DNA of 64,000 nucleotides, taken from contig JANQBS010000014.1 in NCBI GenBank assembly GCA_033085395.1, positions 62,001-126,000 of the forward strand. The letters run 5' to 3'. Origin of the DNA: Xanthoparmelia taractica. Its lineage: Eukaryota; Ascomycota; Lecanoromycetes; Lecanorales; Parmeliaceae. How positions within the stretch are numbered: position 1 is the first letter of the stretch; each line of letters starts with the position of its first letter. The position numbers were made by a program, and so were the translations under genes. Shown here piece after piece: positions 9,752-18,725 of this stretch. The notes under the pieces are model-generated. The model searched no databases. It saw only the letters and a program-made list of their open reading frames with translations, and had not been told where the DNA came from.

Positions 9752-12556
9752 ATGCCTAACAAGTACTCCCATGGACTTGTTCTCGCTCAACAGCAGTATC
9801 GCGGCATCATCAACCCCCATCCTTCTTCCTCATTCAAGCCTCCCTCTTCACGGCGAAACCCCGCTCCACATACCCGCTCCACTGCCTCGTCAATATCCTC
9901 TCTGTCTGACTACTCGGCTCAAAGCGCTGTCATCTCGGATTACATTCGTATCGAGCCTGATCCCGAACAAGAGCCTTCATACCCTAGTGGCAATTCTACG
10001 CATACACATCGTCCATCTCTCAGCTCTACACTTTCAGACGTCCCGCCATCCAAGTCACCCTCTTCCGAACGATCACGTCCACCCTCAGAGAGGCTTCGTC
10101 TCGAGTCTCCCTTCGGTTTTCGAATAGAGGACCTGCCTTCGCCACCTCCAAGGCCCGAGCCTGGGCTCCCACAGCGCCCATATCATGAACGTTCCCCCTC
10201 ATACCGTCCCAATTTCGAGTCTCCACCCCAAGAGCGGCTCCGTCTAGTGGATCCCTCTTCCCTTGGTCCCAGAAGCCGTAGGCCATCCTTGCATCACAAA
10301 AGCTCCTCCATCGAAACACAGATATATGCTCCCGAGAGAACAATCTCACGTCCGCCCACGCGAGAAGGCAAGAACCCAGCTTCGGTAGATGTACCTAAAC
10401 CCCATCACTCGCCTTCACCCAAACATGATCGCCAGTACCACTCTTGTGTTCCCACACCGCAGAAGGGCCAGGATCACCCCTCCGGCCCATTTCCTCAAGA
10501 AACTCGGCACCGCAGCTCTCCTACTTTCGCACAAGAACGCCAACATGTATTCTCGATGGAGTCTCCCGAGAGTTCCCCACCTCCTAGTTCCACTGGAGAC
10601 CGCCAAGAGCGCTTCTCATCAGAGACTTGGCGTACCTATTTGCCTTCTCCAACACGAGACCGTCGACAAAGCTTTGTGCAGAAAACCCAGGCCCTAGCTT
10701 CGCCTCAGCCCGTACAAGTTGGCTTAGCCAACTCTCCTTTTAGGACGGACAGTCCAACCTTGTTTTCCTCTACTCGAGGTTTCCAAGACTATTTCTCCAT
10801 CGAAAAGCAGGGCTCACAGTCTACTTCTGCTGCGACAGGAGATCGTCAAAATATTGCCCGTTCCCCCTTGCCCACTCCATCCCAGAATGGCCGGGTCCGT
10901 CCTTCAATGGAAATACAGCGAATGCAGACGCCTTCTCAGACACAAGAACACGGACGTCGCCCTTCTCTAGAGACGCAGCGCTTCAGTCCTCATAGTCAAC
11001 CTCAGATAAGGCTGCAATCAGTCCACGGCCGGCGACAGTCGAGTAATTCACAGACCATACGGAGCCCCCAAGATCCACCCTTTCTAGGTCCTCGGCGCTT
11101 GTCTTTGGACAAGTCGATCAAAGAAACACAACACAGCCGAAAACACTCAATCAGCTCGACGATCGCACAAGAGCGCCAACCTCGCCCTTCTATGAGCACC
11201 CAGCAGTTGACTTTGGAGCAATTCATCGAAGAATCGGAGCCCATCCGGGAGCCTTTGATCGATCCGCAGATCTATTCGTCTCAAATGTCATCAGCATACA
11301 CGGGGAAGTCTGTTTCGCGCCAAACTACTTTTGCTAGTGCTCAGAGATACACTCCCAAGAACACATCACTCGAGCATAGTCCTCGATCGCGACGGGAACG
11401 GCCTTCGAAACCTCCAGATACACTTGCGTCGCGTCACAGGACACTACTACCCACCATCGAGGGTGCTTACGACGACGTCTTCATCGAGACTCATGGGTTT
11501 CCTCCTGAACGCCCACCTTCTCCCCCTGCGACCCCGGACTCGAGAAAAAACTTCTCGTTGGCACAGCAGGCGGCAGAGTCCCAAAAAACAAGACCCCCGC
11601 CAATTCCACAGCGCAGCGCAAGACGAAGCCCTCCACGTCAACGGTCCGCGTTGCCCTCGACCAATCCGTCGGTTGTTGACCTTCCCGTAGAGCCTCCAAG
11701 ACCAAAAACGGCTCCGTCTATTGATGCCGCAACGAAGTCGGGAACGGTTTTGCATTCTCCGACGTTTTCCATCTCTACACGGAGATCTTCGATCAATGCA
11801 ACCAGGTCACCGCCATCCATGTCCTTCTCCGACTTTAGTGACACAATGACGTCTCCCCAGCGGGAACCGTTCAGCCAGTCTAGGGACAAGGGGTACTTCG
11901 ATGACGCAGACCTTGAAGCTCTACCTCCAGAAATTGACTTTAACGTCTTACCTTTCGAGGACCCGAACGCTGGCCCAGCCATCTTCCGTGCTACTCAGTT
12001 AGGACTCGAGGACCCAATCTCGCCTAGCTACGAAGACCCCAATGCCAGGCCGGCCGTCCTTCGCGCCACTCAACTTGGGATACCAGTCTCAGATGATGGA
12101 GCAAAGCTGCCCCGTGCCTCGTCTTTCGATTCCGTGGCTCCTCCACCCATTGGCTTGACCAGACGCACCTCCCACGCCACTGCTGACTTACATCAACCTA
12201 AGGTGCCCAAAAAAGAAGGCAAACCGTCACTGCTATCGTTCCTGCGATCAATGCCCGCTCCGAAAGCCGTCCTCTACCCTGAAGCTACACAGGGCAAACC
12301 GCCAGCCCCAATGTCCGTCTCGAGGACCGCAGTTCCATCGGTCCCAATGCTTTTTCCCGGATTCAGGTCTGGCTCTGAGCCGAGGATGAGACCGGGTCTA
12401 GACCCAAAGGCGAGCGCACGACGGAGTCCTGCTCACATAGATGCCGCGGAAAAGAGGAAGTCGTGGATCAAGGACGATGGTGCCAACGACAAAAGTCGAA
12501 GAGCAAGTCGTCTGGAGAAGAAAAGGGAGTTTCAGAGGATATTGAACAATCTGTGA
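9752..12556 (+). CDS. Large Pro/Ser/Arg-rich disordered protein of unknown function, with internal repeats
   Basis: A single uninterrupted 934-codon frame starting at an ATG in MPNKYSHGLV. I do not recognise a catalytic domain, signal peptide or membrane segment. Composition is dominated by Pro, Ser, Arg and Gln, which predicts disorder. Between about residues 195 and 490 a degenerate unit of about 20 residues recurs, with the core [D/E]RQ or RR, three or four residues, then S-x-E-T/I-Q (for example DRQERFSSETW, GRVRPSMEIQR, GRRPSLETQR). Near residues 735-775 a second, cleaner duplication carries EDPNAGPAIFRATQLG and EDPNARPAVLRATQLG. Many sites of the form R-R-x-S suggest basophilic kinase targets. 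The C-terminus is basic and helical-looking (SRRASRLEKKREFQRILNNL). A scaffold or cytoskeleton- or polarity-linked role would be speculation. Confidence 0.8.
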   Translation: MPNKYSHGLVLAQQQYRGIINPHPSSSFKPPSSRRNPAPHTRSTASSISSLSDYSAQSAVISDYIRIEPDPEQEPSYPSGNSTHTHRPSLSSTLSDVPPSKSPSSERSRPPSERLRLESPFGFRIEDLPSPPPRPEPGLPQRPYHERSPSYRPNFESPPQERLRLVDPSSLGPRSRRPSLHHKSSSIETQIYAPERTISRPPTREGKNPASVDVPKPHHSPSPKHDRQYHSCVPTPQKGQDHPSGPFPQETRHRSSPTFAQERQHVFSMESPESSPPPSSTGDRQERFSSETWRTYLPSPTRDRRQSFVQKTQALASPQPVQVGLANSPFRTDSPTLFSSTRGFQDYFSIEKQGSQSTSAATGDRQNIARSPLPTPSQNGRVRPSMEIQRMQTPSQTQEHGRRPSLETQRFSPHSQPQIRLQSVHGRRQSSNSQTIRSPQDPPFLGPRRLSLDKSIKETQHSRKHSISSTIAQERQPRPSMSTQQLTLEQFIEESEPIREPLIDPQIYSSQMSSAYTGKSVSRQTTFASAQRYTPKNTSLEHSPRSRRERPSKPPDTLASRHRTLLPTIEGAYDDVFIETHGFPPERPPSPPATPDSRKNFSLAQQAAESQKTRPPPIPQRSARRSPPRQRSALPSTNPSVVDLPVEPPRPKTAPSIDAATKSGTVLHSPTFSISTRRSSINATRSPPSMSFSDFSDTMTSPQREPFSQSRDKGYFDDADLEALPPEIDFNVLPFEDPNAGPAIFRATQLGLEDPISPSYEDPNARPAVLRATQLGIPVSDDGAKLPRASSFDSVAPPPIGLTRRTSHATADLHQPKVPKKEGKPSLLSFLRSMPAPKAVLYPEATQGKPPAPMSVSRTAVPSVPMLFPGFRSGSEPRMRPGLDPKASARRSPAHIDAAEKRKSWIKDDGANDKSRRASRLEKKREFQRILNNL

Positions 12557-13849
12557 ATTGGAAACAACAATATTGTATGAGTGCCAAAGTTATGAAATGC
12601 ACGCATGAGCGGTGATGCACAGAATGTACGAATACACCTTGCTCCTTTTTAAGATATTTTTGCAGCAGGCGTTTATTTTTTGGGTTTGGAACAGATATCG
12701 ATACCCCATTCCATTCTATTGTACACTAGCTTGATAAACGATGAACGATAATCCATATATACTTGATACTTCTCTTACCTCCCTTACCTCCCTTGCCTCT
12801 CTTGCCTACCTACCTTACCTTTCCTTTCCTACGTTTGCATCGTCTACCAAGCCAACTCCATTCCACTCTATCCCAATCCTAATCCTAATCCTAAAGCCCA
12901 ATCCCAATCCCAATCCCAATCGTAATCCCCAAACCGTGTCTTCGCTGCCCTAGCATGTATGTATGTATGTAATGTATATCACTCATCAACCGCACGATCC
13001 AATTGGATGCAATTAGTTGTTTCCCTCACCATCCCCATCCCCATCCTCATCAAGCACCATCCCTTATCCTCATCAAGCAAAAGAATGAAAGAAAGAGTCG
13101 TCGAAATTTCTCTCTCCTCCCTCCTCCCTCTATTGAATAAGATAAGATAGGTACTCTGATAAACGCATCTATAAGAATAAGACCAGAGAGGCAAGGCACT
13201 TTTTTTTTATCACATCCCATCCCATCCAGAAAACCTATATTATCCCGTCTATCACATCCCGTCTTATCCTATCCCATACTCTCTTCTCCATCCCAATCAT
13301 CCCATTCAAATTGCCTAAATTGCCTAAATCGTCCCATGCCATCTATGCTCTCTTCTTTCTTTTCTTATATCAATCCCAATCCCAATCCCAATCCCAATTC
13401 TAATACTATTACCATCACCATCTCCATCGCCATCCCAATACCAAAACTCCAGCTTAGCACATATACAACTACCCTTAACCGAGGGACTTAGGGGAAGGTC
13501 GAGATGAAACACCGAATACACCGACTTGCGTACTCCGTACTCTGTACTCTGTACAAAGGGGCATTTCCTTCCCGGCCCAGCGGGGGGAAAGAATACAGTC
13601 TTAATCTCCATCTTAATCTCCATCTATCGAACTGTAAGTTTACGAGGTACGTATAGATATGTATAGCGAGCCGAGCGAGTGAGTGAGTGAGTGAGTGAGT
13701 GAGTGAGTGAGTGAGCGTCACGGTGAACTTATACTGGATATACTCAGTCAATCGGGCAATCAATTAATTATTACAATACAATACAATCAATCAATCAACC
13801 AAATCATCGATTAGCTTGTTTCACGATAGAATAGGCGGAAGAAATAGAT

Positions 13850-13887
<38 letters not shown>

Positions 13888-14944
13888 GAGAAAGATCAAA
13901 GAGAACGTATACAGTACGAGTACTCAATCGTAATGTGCACCATCTACCATCTCCCTACTCCCGTACTCTGTATATATAAAAGCAGCATATCCTTTCCATC
14001 TCAGCAGGGAAAGAACCCCATCTCATTCAGAAATATATCCAACAAGACTCGCTCATCTGTTCGTTCAAATCTTTTCATTTCAGTCCAATTCAATCCAGTC
14101 CAGTTCAGTTTACAAGGTACATTATTTATACGTATAGCGAGCGAGCGAGCGAGCGTCACGGCGAATCTATCTTATCCCATGGATGAATGGATGCATCTAT
14201 TCAATTAGTGAGTGAATTAATTAAATCAATTCATCCATCCTATCTATACAAGGTACTTTACTTCGATTCGAATTCAGCCGAATTCAATTCTCAAAGATAG
14301 ATATAGTGAGCGTCATGGTGAATCATAATCCCATGCAAAGCACATATCTAGTCAATCACTTAATCAAATCATCGACCAGCTTGTCCACGGTAGAAAAGGC
14401 AGAAAGAAATGAATGGATGAGTGAATGAACGAGTGAATAAATGGAGCCCATTCCAGGAGCTTTTCCATCCGAGCCGGAAAGACCTCCATCTCAATCTCCA
14501 TCTATCCAACTGGAACTTTTTAACCTGTCCGTTTGTTGGAATTGCTGCAGCACTGTGTTGAAAGACTACCCCGCATGAGTGTCAAATAGGGGTATAAGTA
14601 GCCTTCTCACACCCATAGAAACAATTAATCCTTCATCCTCCTCTCAACCTTCCAAGTCAATTCAATGTCCATTTCGGTTCAATTCAGTTCAATCCAGTCG
14701 AATCCAGTTCATTTCACAAGGCATGTATACTATACGTGTAGCGAGCGTCACGCTCAATCTCATTCCTATAAAGCTCCTTCACTTATCCTACTCTACTCTC
14801 TTAATGCTACCGCTACCACTACTGCTACTAACACAGTACTACCACTACGACCAGTACCAAAAAGAAGGCACCTACCCAAAGAGGACCAAGTATCTCCCCT
14901 TTAGACCAAAGTCCCACCCATCCCCTCCCCCTCCCCCTCCAATC
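12557..14944. other. Intergenic region with microsatellites and a degenerate tandem repeat
   Basis: No credible gene. It lies between the convergent ends of the 934-residue gene (plus) and the 1031-residue gene (minus). It contains TTACCTCCC-like runs (about 12775-12830), ATCCCA/ATCCTA arrays (about 12876-12925 and 13373-13400), a GTGA array (about 13678-13715), a GAAA array (about 13856-13885) and the ~435-bp repeat described separately. Some frames are long only because the repeats lack stops. Confidence 0.7.
13500..14770. repeat. Degenerate tandem repeat, unit about 435 bp
   Basis: The word AGCGTCACGGTGAA, with small changes, occurs at 13714, 14152, 14309 and 14744. Spacings are 438, 157 and 435 bp, so there are full-length units plus one shortened unit. 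The surrounding words recur in the same order: CTCCATCTATC-AACTG, then ACAAGG(T/C)A, then TATA-GTATAGCGAG, then GTCAATC, and then AAATCATCGA-AGCTTGT (13801 and 14365). Two aligned stretches differ mostly by C/T changes. No open frame is conserved across units. Confidence 0.65.
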
Positions 14945-17900
14945 TCACCCCAAACCCAAACCCAAACCCCCAATCCCCTCCCTAGCCCTCCACTCATCCA
15001 CCTCAAGACCCCTCTTAAAACCCAACGTACTAACCCTCAAATCCTCCCCATCCATCGGACCAACCCTACTCAATCCCCCAGGCTTGCTCGACGAAACATC
15101 GACTTCTCCTCCTCCTCCTCCTTCTTCTTCTTCTTCTTCTTCTTCTTCCACCGCTTCTTCATCTACTTCTTCATCCTCCTTCATCCATCCACCATCCCAA
15201 TCCCCCACCTTACCAACTCCGTTCTCCATCCCCTTCCATCCCAATCGAGACGGCGACGGCGGGCCAATGCACTCCCGATACTCCCTCGCCCAATCCTGCG
15301 ACCTTTTTCTCGAAACCCGGCCTTCAGAAAGCGTGCCTTGCGGTCGACTCGCCTTTCTCACATGTTCTTCCAGTTGAAGCTTCGTGGCGATATCAGGCGA
15401 CGGCATCGGCGGCGAGATGCTGCCCAGCATCTCCAACTCGGGGTATTCGAGCCTACCGCCTTCGGAGATGCTGGAGCGGTGGCCGCGGGCTTCGTTGGCG
15501 AGGCGCCTCTGCAGCTCCTGGCTCTGGCTTTTGTAGAGGCTGCTGATGGTCGAAAGCATTTGTTGGCCGAACGTCTTGGTCTTGGTCTTCTCTTTCTTGC
15601 CGTTGCTCGGGGGAGAGGACTCGTGTTGTGAGAGAACTTTGGGAAAAGTGCCTGGCGAGGTAATGGCAAAGTCACGCGAGTACACTTGGTCTGATACTCC
15701 GGCCGGGGATGAAGACCGCTCGGGGCGAGTGTGGGATGGATAGCGTGCCCATGATGATGCTCGAAGCGTAGAAGGAGGTTGCCTGGCACTTTCGAGGGTG
15801 GGTCTTTTGCGAGGTTTTTCTCTCCGTGGAGGTAAGGTGTATGCGTCCAAATGTGCTTGTAGCTGCGCTCCTTCCAATGGTTCTGGTACTCGACGGTCGT
15901 TTGTACGCAGGAAGGATGAACGGTTCCGAACCTTTTGTTCGGTTGAGGTTGCCGTCTTGGGGTCAAGCTGTCTTGGTCCAATCAAATCCAAATCTGGGAA
16001 TGTGCTTCCAATCCTCGTGTGCGAGATCGCTTTGTCTTCTTGCGAATGTTCCCGAAGCGCCCTTTCCCAGATAGATGCGGCATCTTCTCCCTTGGTAGGA
16101 TATCTCGCACCGTCAAGGTTGCTGACTCTGCGTCTCGGAGGGTTCGTGAGCGCCAGTTCGGCAGAGATCCGGTCCAAATCCTCCCTGAATCGGCTGTTTT
16201 TGGGTAGTGTATTGGCCCTCAAAGGTGAGATGCGTGTCTCGGCTGCTGCAAGCTCGCGGTTCATCAGGCTCTCATTGCTCGAGTGATAGCTTGTCTCTAT
16301 TGTCCGCCGTTCAAGGTTGTCCAAATCGACCGACTTGGGCCTTGATGCAGGGACACTTATGATTTCTTCGCTGGGCTGGAACATCTCGATAGAATACAAT
16401 CTGTCTGAGAGGCTGTTGATCTGCAAATTTGAGTCGGGTGGGCTCGAGGGTAGACTTCCCGAACTATAGACGGAGGAAGATGTAAAATGCATTGCTGGAG
16501 TTCTAAAGTGCTTGCCGCCGGTGGACACCGAGCTCGATGGCTGACTTCGATCTACAACAGAAAACAACCGTGAGCTACTACCGCTGGTGTAACTCCGATC
16601 CTGCCTGGGGTGCTGTAATTGAGGTAAAGAGACGGAAGGCAGCAGAGGCTTAGATGCCAGGCGTTGAGGTATGTGCATGTCGTAGAGATGGACAGGGTCG
16701 CTTCCCTCTGAGCGAACCCTTTGTCTAGAGGAGAATCCAGCATATGTCTCCGACGTTGGTGGACTGTAGTTTTTTCCATCCGTACCTCCAAACGACATCT
16801 CCTCGCTACCAGGATTGCAACAATGTCCATTTGAGGAGCTGGTATGGGTATGGGTAGCGGAGTGGCTGTTGCTATGCGTGGTACGGACTGGATGACCCCA
16901 CAAGCCCGAGGTCCCGTGGAGCAATTGCTCGCTAGCTGGTCGGATCCCGGTGTCGTAGACCCCCGGGAACCTCGCAGACCCCAGTGTGCGTCTGTGTGTC
17001 TCGTTCGTTTCGTTTGACGAAGCACCTTGGTGAAAATTGGCAATTGAAAGCCGCCCCTCTCCCCCAGCCGCTGAGTCACGGACCTTTTTGGGGCAGATTG
17101 GCAGCAGATCTGACGCTGGTGCTGCCCCATGCGTGTCCAAGAACTCGAAATTTGTCACGTCAATGTCCAAAGCCTTGGTTGAAGACGGCATATGTAAGAT
17201 AGTGTTCGAACGGTCCAAGATCGAATATGATCGTGTTTTCGGCACTTGTATCGGACTGTCTTCATCGCTAAAATTGTATATCTGCGTAGTACTTGTTCGC
17301 CGGGCATTCTCATCTTTTGAATCGATGGGGTGCTCCTCGGACCCCCTTGCCAAACTGCTGCCTCTCTGGATCAGCATTCGAGAGAGAGCCACAACGGTGT
17401 CCTTGGGCGCATGGACTTGCGACAGAGATCGCAGGTCTAGCTCAGCATATGCTGACGGAGAGTCTGACCTTCTAAGAGCGTTGCTGAGGTGCTTTGGACT
17501 GATCTGAATCGAGCCTTGATGTCGACCCCAAGTGCCTTTAGGAGTCTTGATCGGGACAGCATCGTCGTCGTAGCTCGCGTCACTAATGTTGCTGCCCTCG
17601 TCGATACCTTCTTGCACCCTTCGATGAAGAGCACGCTTCAGCTCTTCCCTCCGTTTATAATCATCGTCGCCGAGGCTCGTCTTTGAACTTCGCTTGGATA
17701 TCCCGGAATCGCGCGACATCCTTTTCCGAACCTTGCTTGCAACGTCGTGAAGCCGACGATTGCTGTCCCTACGACGAACACCTGATTCTGTTTCGTGTGC
17801 GGAAGCTATGTCATTTCCCGATGCTGTAGACATTTCGTGAGCGGCGTTGCTCCGGGTGGCTAAAGTAGACATTTCCTGAATCGGTTTGACAGTTGAGAAT

Positions 17901-18040
17901 TTCTCGTGACTCCCAGCTGGCGACGGGGTATGACTCGATAGGGCGAATCTTCCTCCTGTGCGCGACGTGTCAATTAGTACGGCCGGTTGAGGCTCTGGGG
18001 ATACAGCCCGCCGGAAGTTGCAACAATTGAGAGGGGCCAT
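14945..18040 (-). CDS. Conserved-looking fungal protein of unknown function, 1031 residues
   Basis: One uninterrupted frame from MAPLNCCNFRRAV. I do not recognise a named domain. The first ten residues hold a Cys-Cys pair that could be lipidated. A charged helical segment (DDDYKRREELKRALHRRVQE) lies near residues 125-145. Most of the rest is Ser-rich and disordered. A second compact block near residues 825-960 contains KTKTFGQQMLSTISSLYKSQ and ELQRRLANEARGHRSSISEG; it is followed by an acidic run of Glu and a Gly run encoded by a TTC/CTC microsatellite at about 15090-15180. The two structured blocks look like short conserved docking or self-association regions (inference). The neighbour MET6 is on the same strand but starts 3.2 kb upstream, and nothing links them functionally. 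Confidence 0.75.
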   Translation of the reverse strand: MAPLNCCNFRRAVSPEPQPAVLIDTSRTGGRFALSSHTPSPAGSHEKFSTVKPIQEMSTLATRSNAAHEMSTASGNDIASAHETESGVRRRDSNRRLHDVASKVRKRMSRDSGISKRSSKTSLGDDDYKRREELKRALHRRVQEGIDEGSNISDASYDDDAVPIKTPKGTWGRHQGSIQISPKHLSNALRRSDSPSAYAELDLRSLSQVHAPKDTVVALSRMLIQRGSSLARGSEEHPIDSKDENARRTSTTQIYNFSDEDSPIQVPKTRSYSILDRSNTILHMPSSTKALDIDVTNFEFLDTHGAAPASDLLPICPKKVRDSAAGGEGRLSIANFHQGASSNETNETHRRTLGSARFPGVYDTGIRPASEQLLHGTSGLWGHPVRTTHSNSHSATHTHTSSSNGHCCNPGSEEMSFGGTDGKNYSPPTSETYAGFSSRQRVRSEGSDPVHLYDMHIPQRLASKPLLPSVSLPQLQHPRQDRSYTSGSSSRLFSVVDRSQPSSSVSTGGKHFRTPAMHFTSSSVYSSGSLPSSPPDSNLQINSLSDRLYSIEMFQPSEEIISVPASRPKSVDLDNLERRTIETSYHSSNESLMNRELAAAETRISPLRANTLPKNSRFREDLDRISAELALTNPPRRRVSNLDGARYPTKGEDAASIWERALREHSQEDKAISHTRIGSTFPDLDLIGPRQLDPKTATSTEQKVRNRSSFLRTNDRRVPEPLEGAQLQAHLDAYTLPPRREKPRKRPTLESARQPPSTLRASSWARYPSHTRPERSSSPAGVSDQVYSRDFAITSPGTFPKVLSQHESSPPSNGKKEKTKTKTFGQQMLSTISSLYKSQSQELQRRLANEARGHRSSISEGGRLEYPELEMLGSISPPMPSPDIATKLQLEEHVRKASRPQGTLSEGRVSRKRSQDWAREYRECIGPPSPSRLGWKGMENGVGKVGDWDGGWMKEDEEVDEEAVEEEEEEEEEGGGGGEVDVSSSKPGGLSRVGPMDGEDLRVSTLGFKRGLEVDEWRAREGIGGLGLGLG
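15084..15180. repeat. Coding trinucleotide tract (TTC/CTC) in the 1031-residue gene
   Basis: On the plus strand a CTCCTC run passes into a TTCTTC run. On the coding strand it encodes five Gly and about nine Glu residues with mixed neighbours. The number of units could vary between strains. Confidence 0.75.
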
Positions 18041-18725
18041 GATGAGAGATGTTTAATGAAGCTACAGAGAAAAAAGACTGGACCGGTGATAAAGAGACTT
18101 CCAAAATTTGTGCTATAAAGCATTGCAAAATATTCAATGCTGATATGGATTGTCTTGCAATGCTGATATAGCGTGCAGCAATAGTAAAGGCCTCAATTGC
18201 AGGAACTTATCTCTGTTGCTGTGCATTACGTTACTTCTTCTTTTGGAAACATTTGGGACCATGGCATCGGAGGAAGGATACACATAAACCTGGAAGTCGC
18301 AACCCTTATCGAAGCGAACATCGGGGGTGCCTTTCAATCCCGGTCAGAGTTTGGACGGAAAGGAATGAGATAATGTTGGATTGCATAGAAATCACTCCAA
18401 TTGCATTCAGCTAGTTACAGTCCCGAAGACCGTACTGTCTTTTTGTACCGTAAGACCCGGTTGAGAGGGTACTAAAATCCAGATCCGCTATGCAATGTTG
18501 AAAGTCGCTCTGACGACCACAGTATTTTTTACATCCCAAGACCCAGTTGAAAGGGTATCAAGACCGTAGATCCGCTATGCCATGTTGAAAGCCGCAGGTC
18601 TATATCGCTTTTTGAATGTCGCCAGCGCGCACGCAAACTCTGTGATCGTTGAGATCCAGGTCATTAGAAAAATCGCAATACATTCATGGAAACATGTTGA
18701 ACATCTTGTCGTAATACATCAAGCC
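18041..18725. promoter_or_regulatory. Upstream region of the 1031-residue gene and MET6 3' flank
   Basis: About 685 bp between the MET6 stop and the start of the 1031-residue gene, both on the minus strand. It includes a diverged direct duplication (18452-18595, listed separately) and a short direct repeat CAATGCTGATAT at about 18136 and 18157. I see no gene. Confidence 0.5.
18452..18595. repeat. Diverged direct duplication of about 57 bp
   Basis: Copy one (18452-18508) and copy two (18538-18595) both begin AAGACCC-GTTGA-AGGGTA and share AGATCCGCTATGC-ATGTTG, then AAAG-CGC. A spacer of about 30 bp separates them. Several differences are G/A or C/T changes. Confidence 0.8.

Noticed and set aside
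14579..15631. A 350-codon plus-strand frame
   Set aside because: It starts in repeat DNA and then runs antisense through the end of the well-supported 1031-residue gene.
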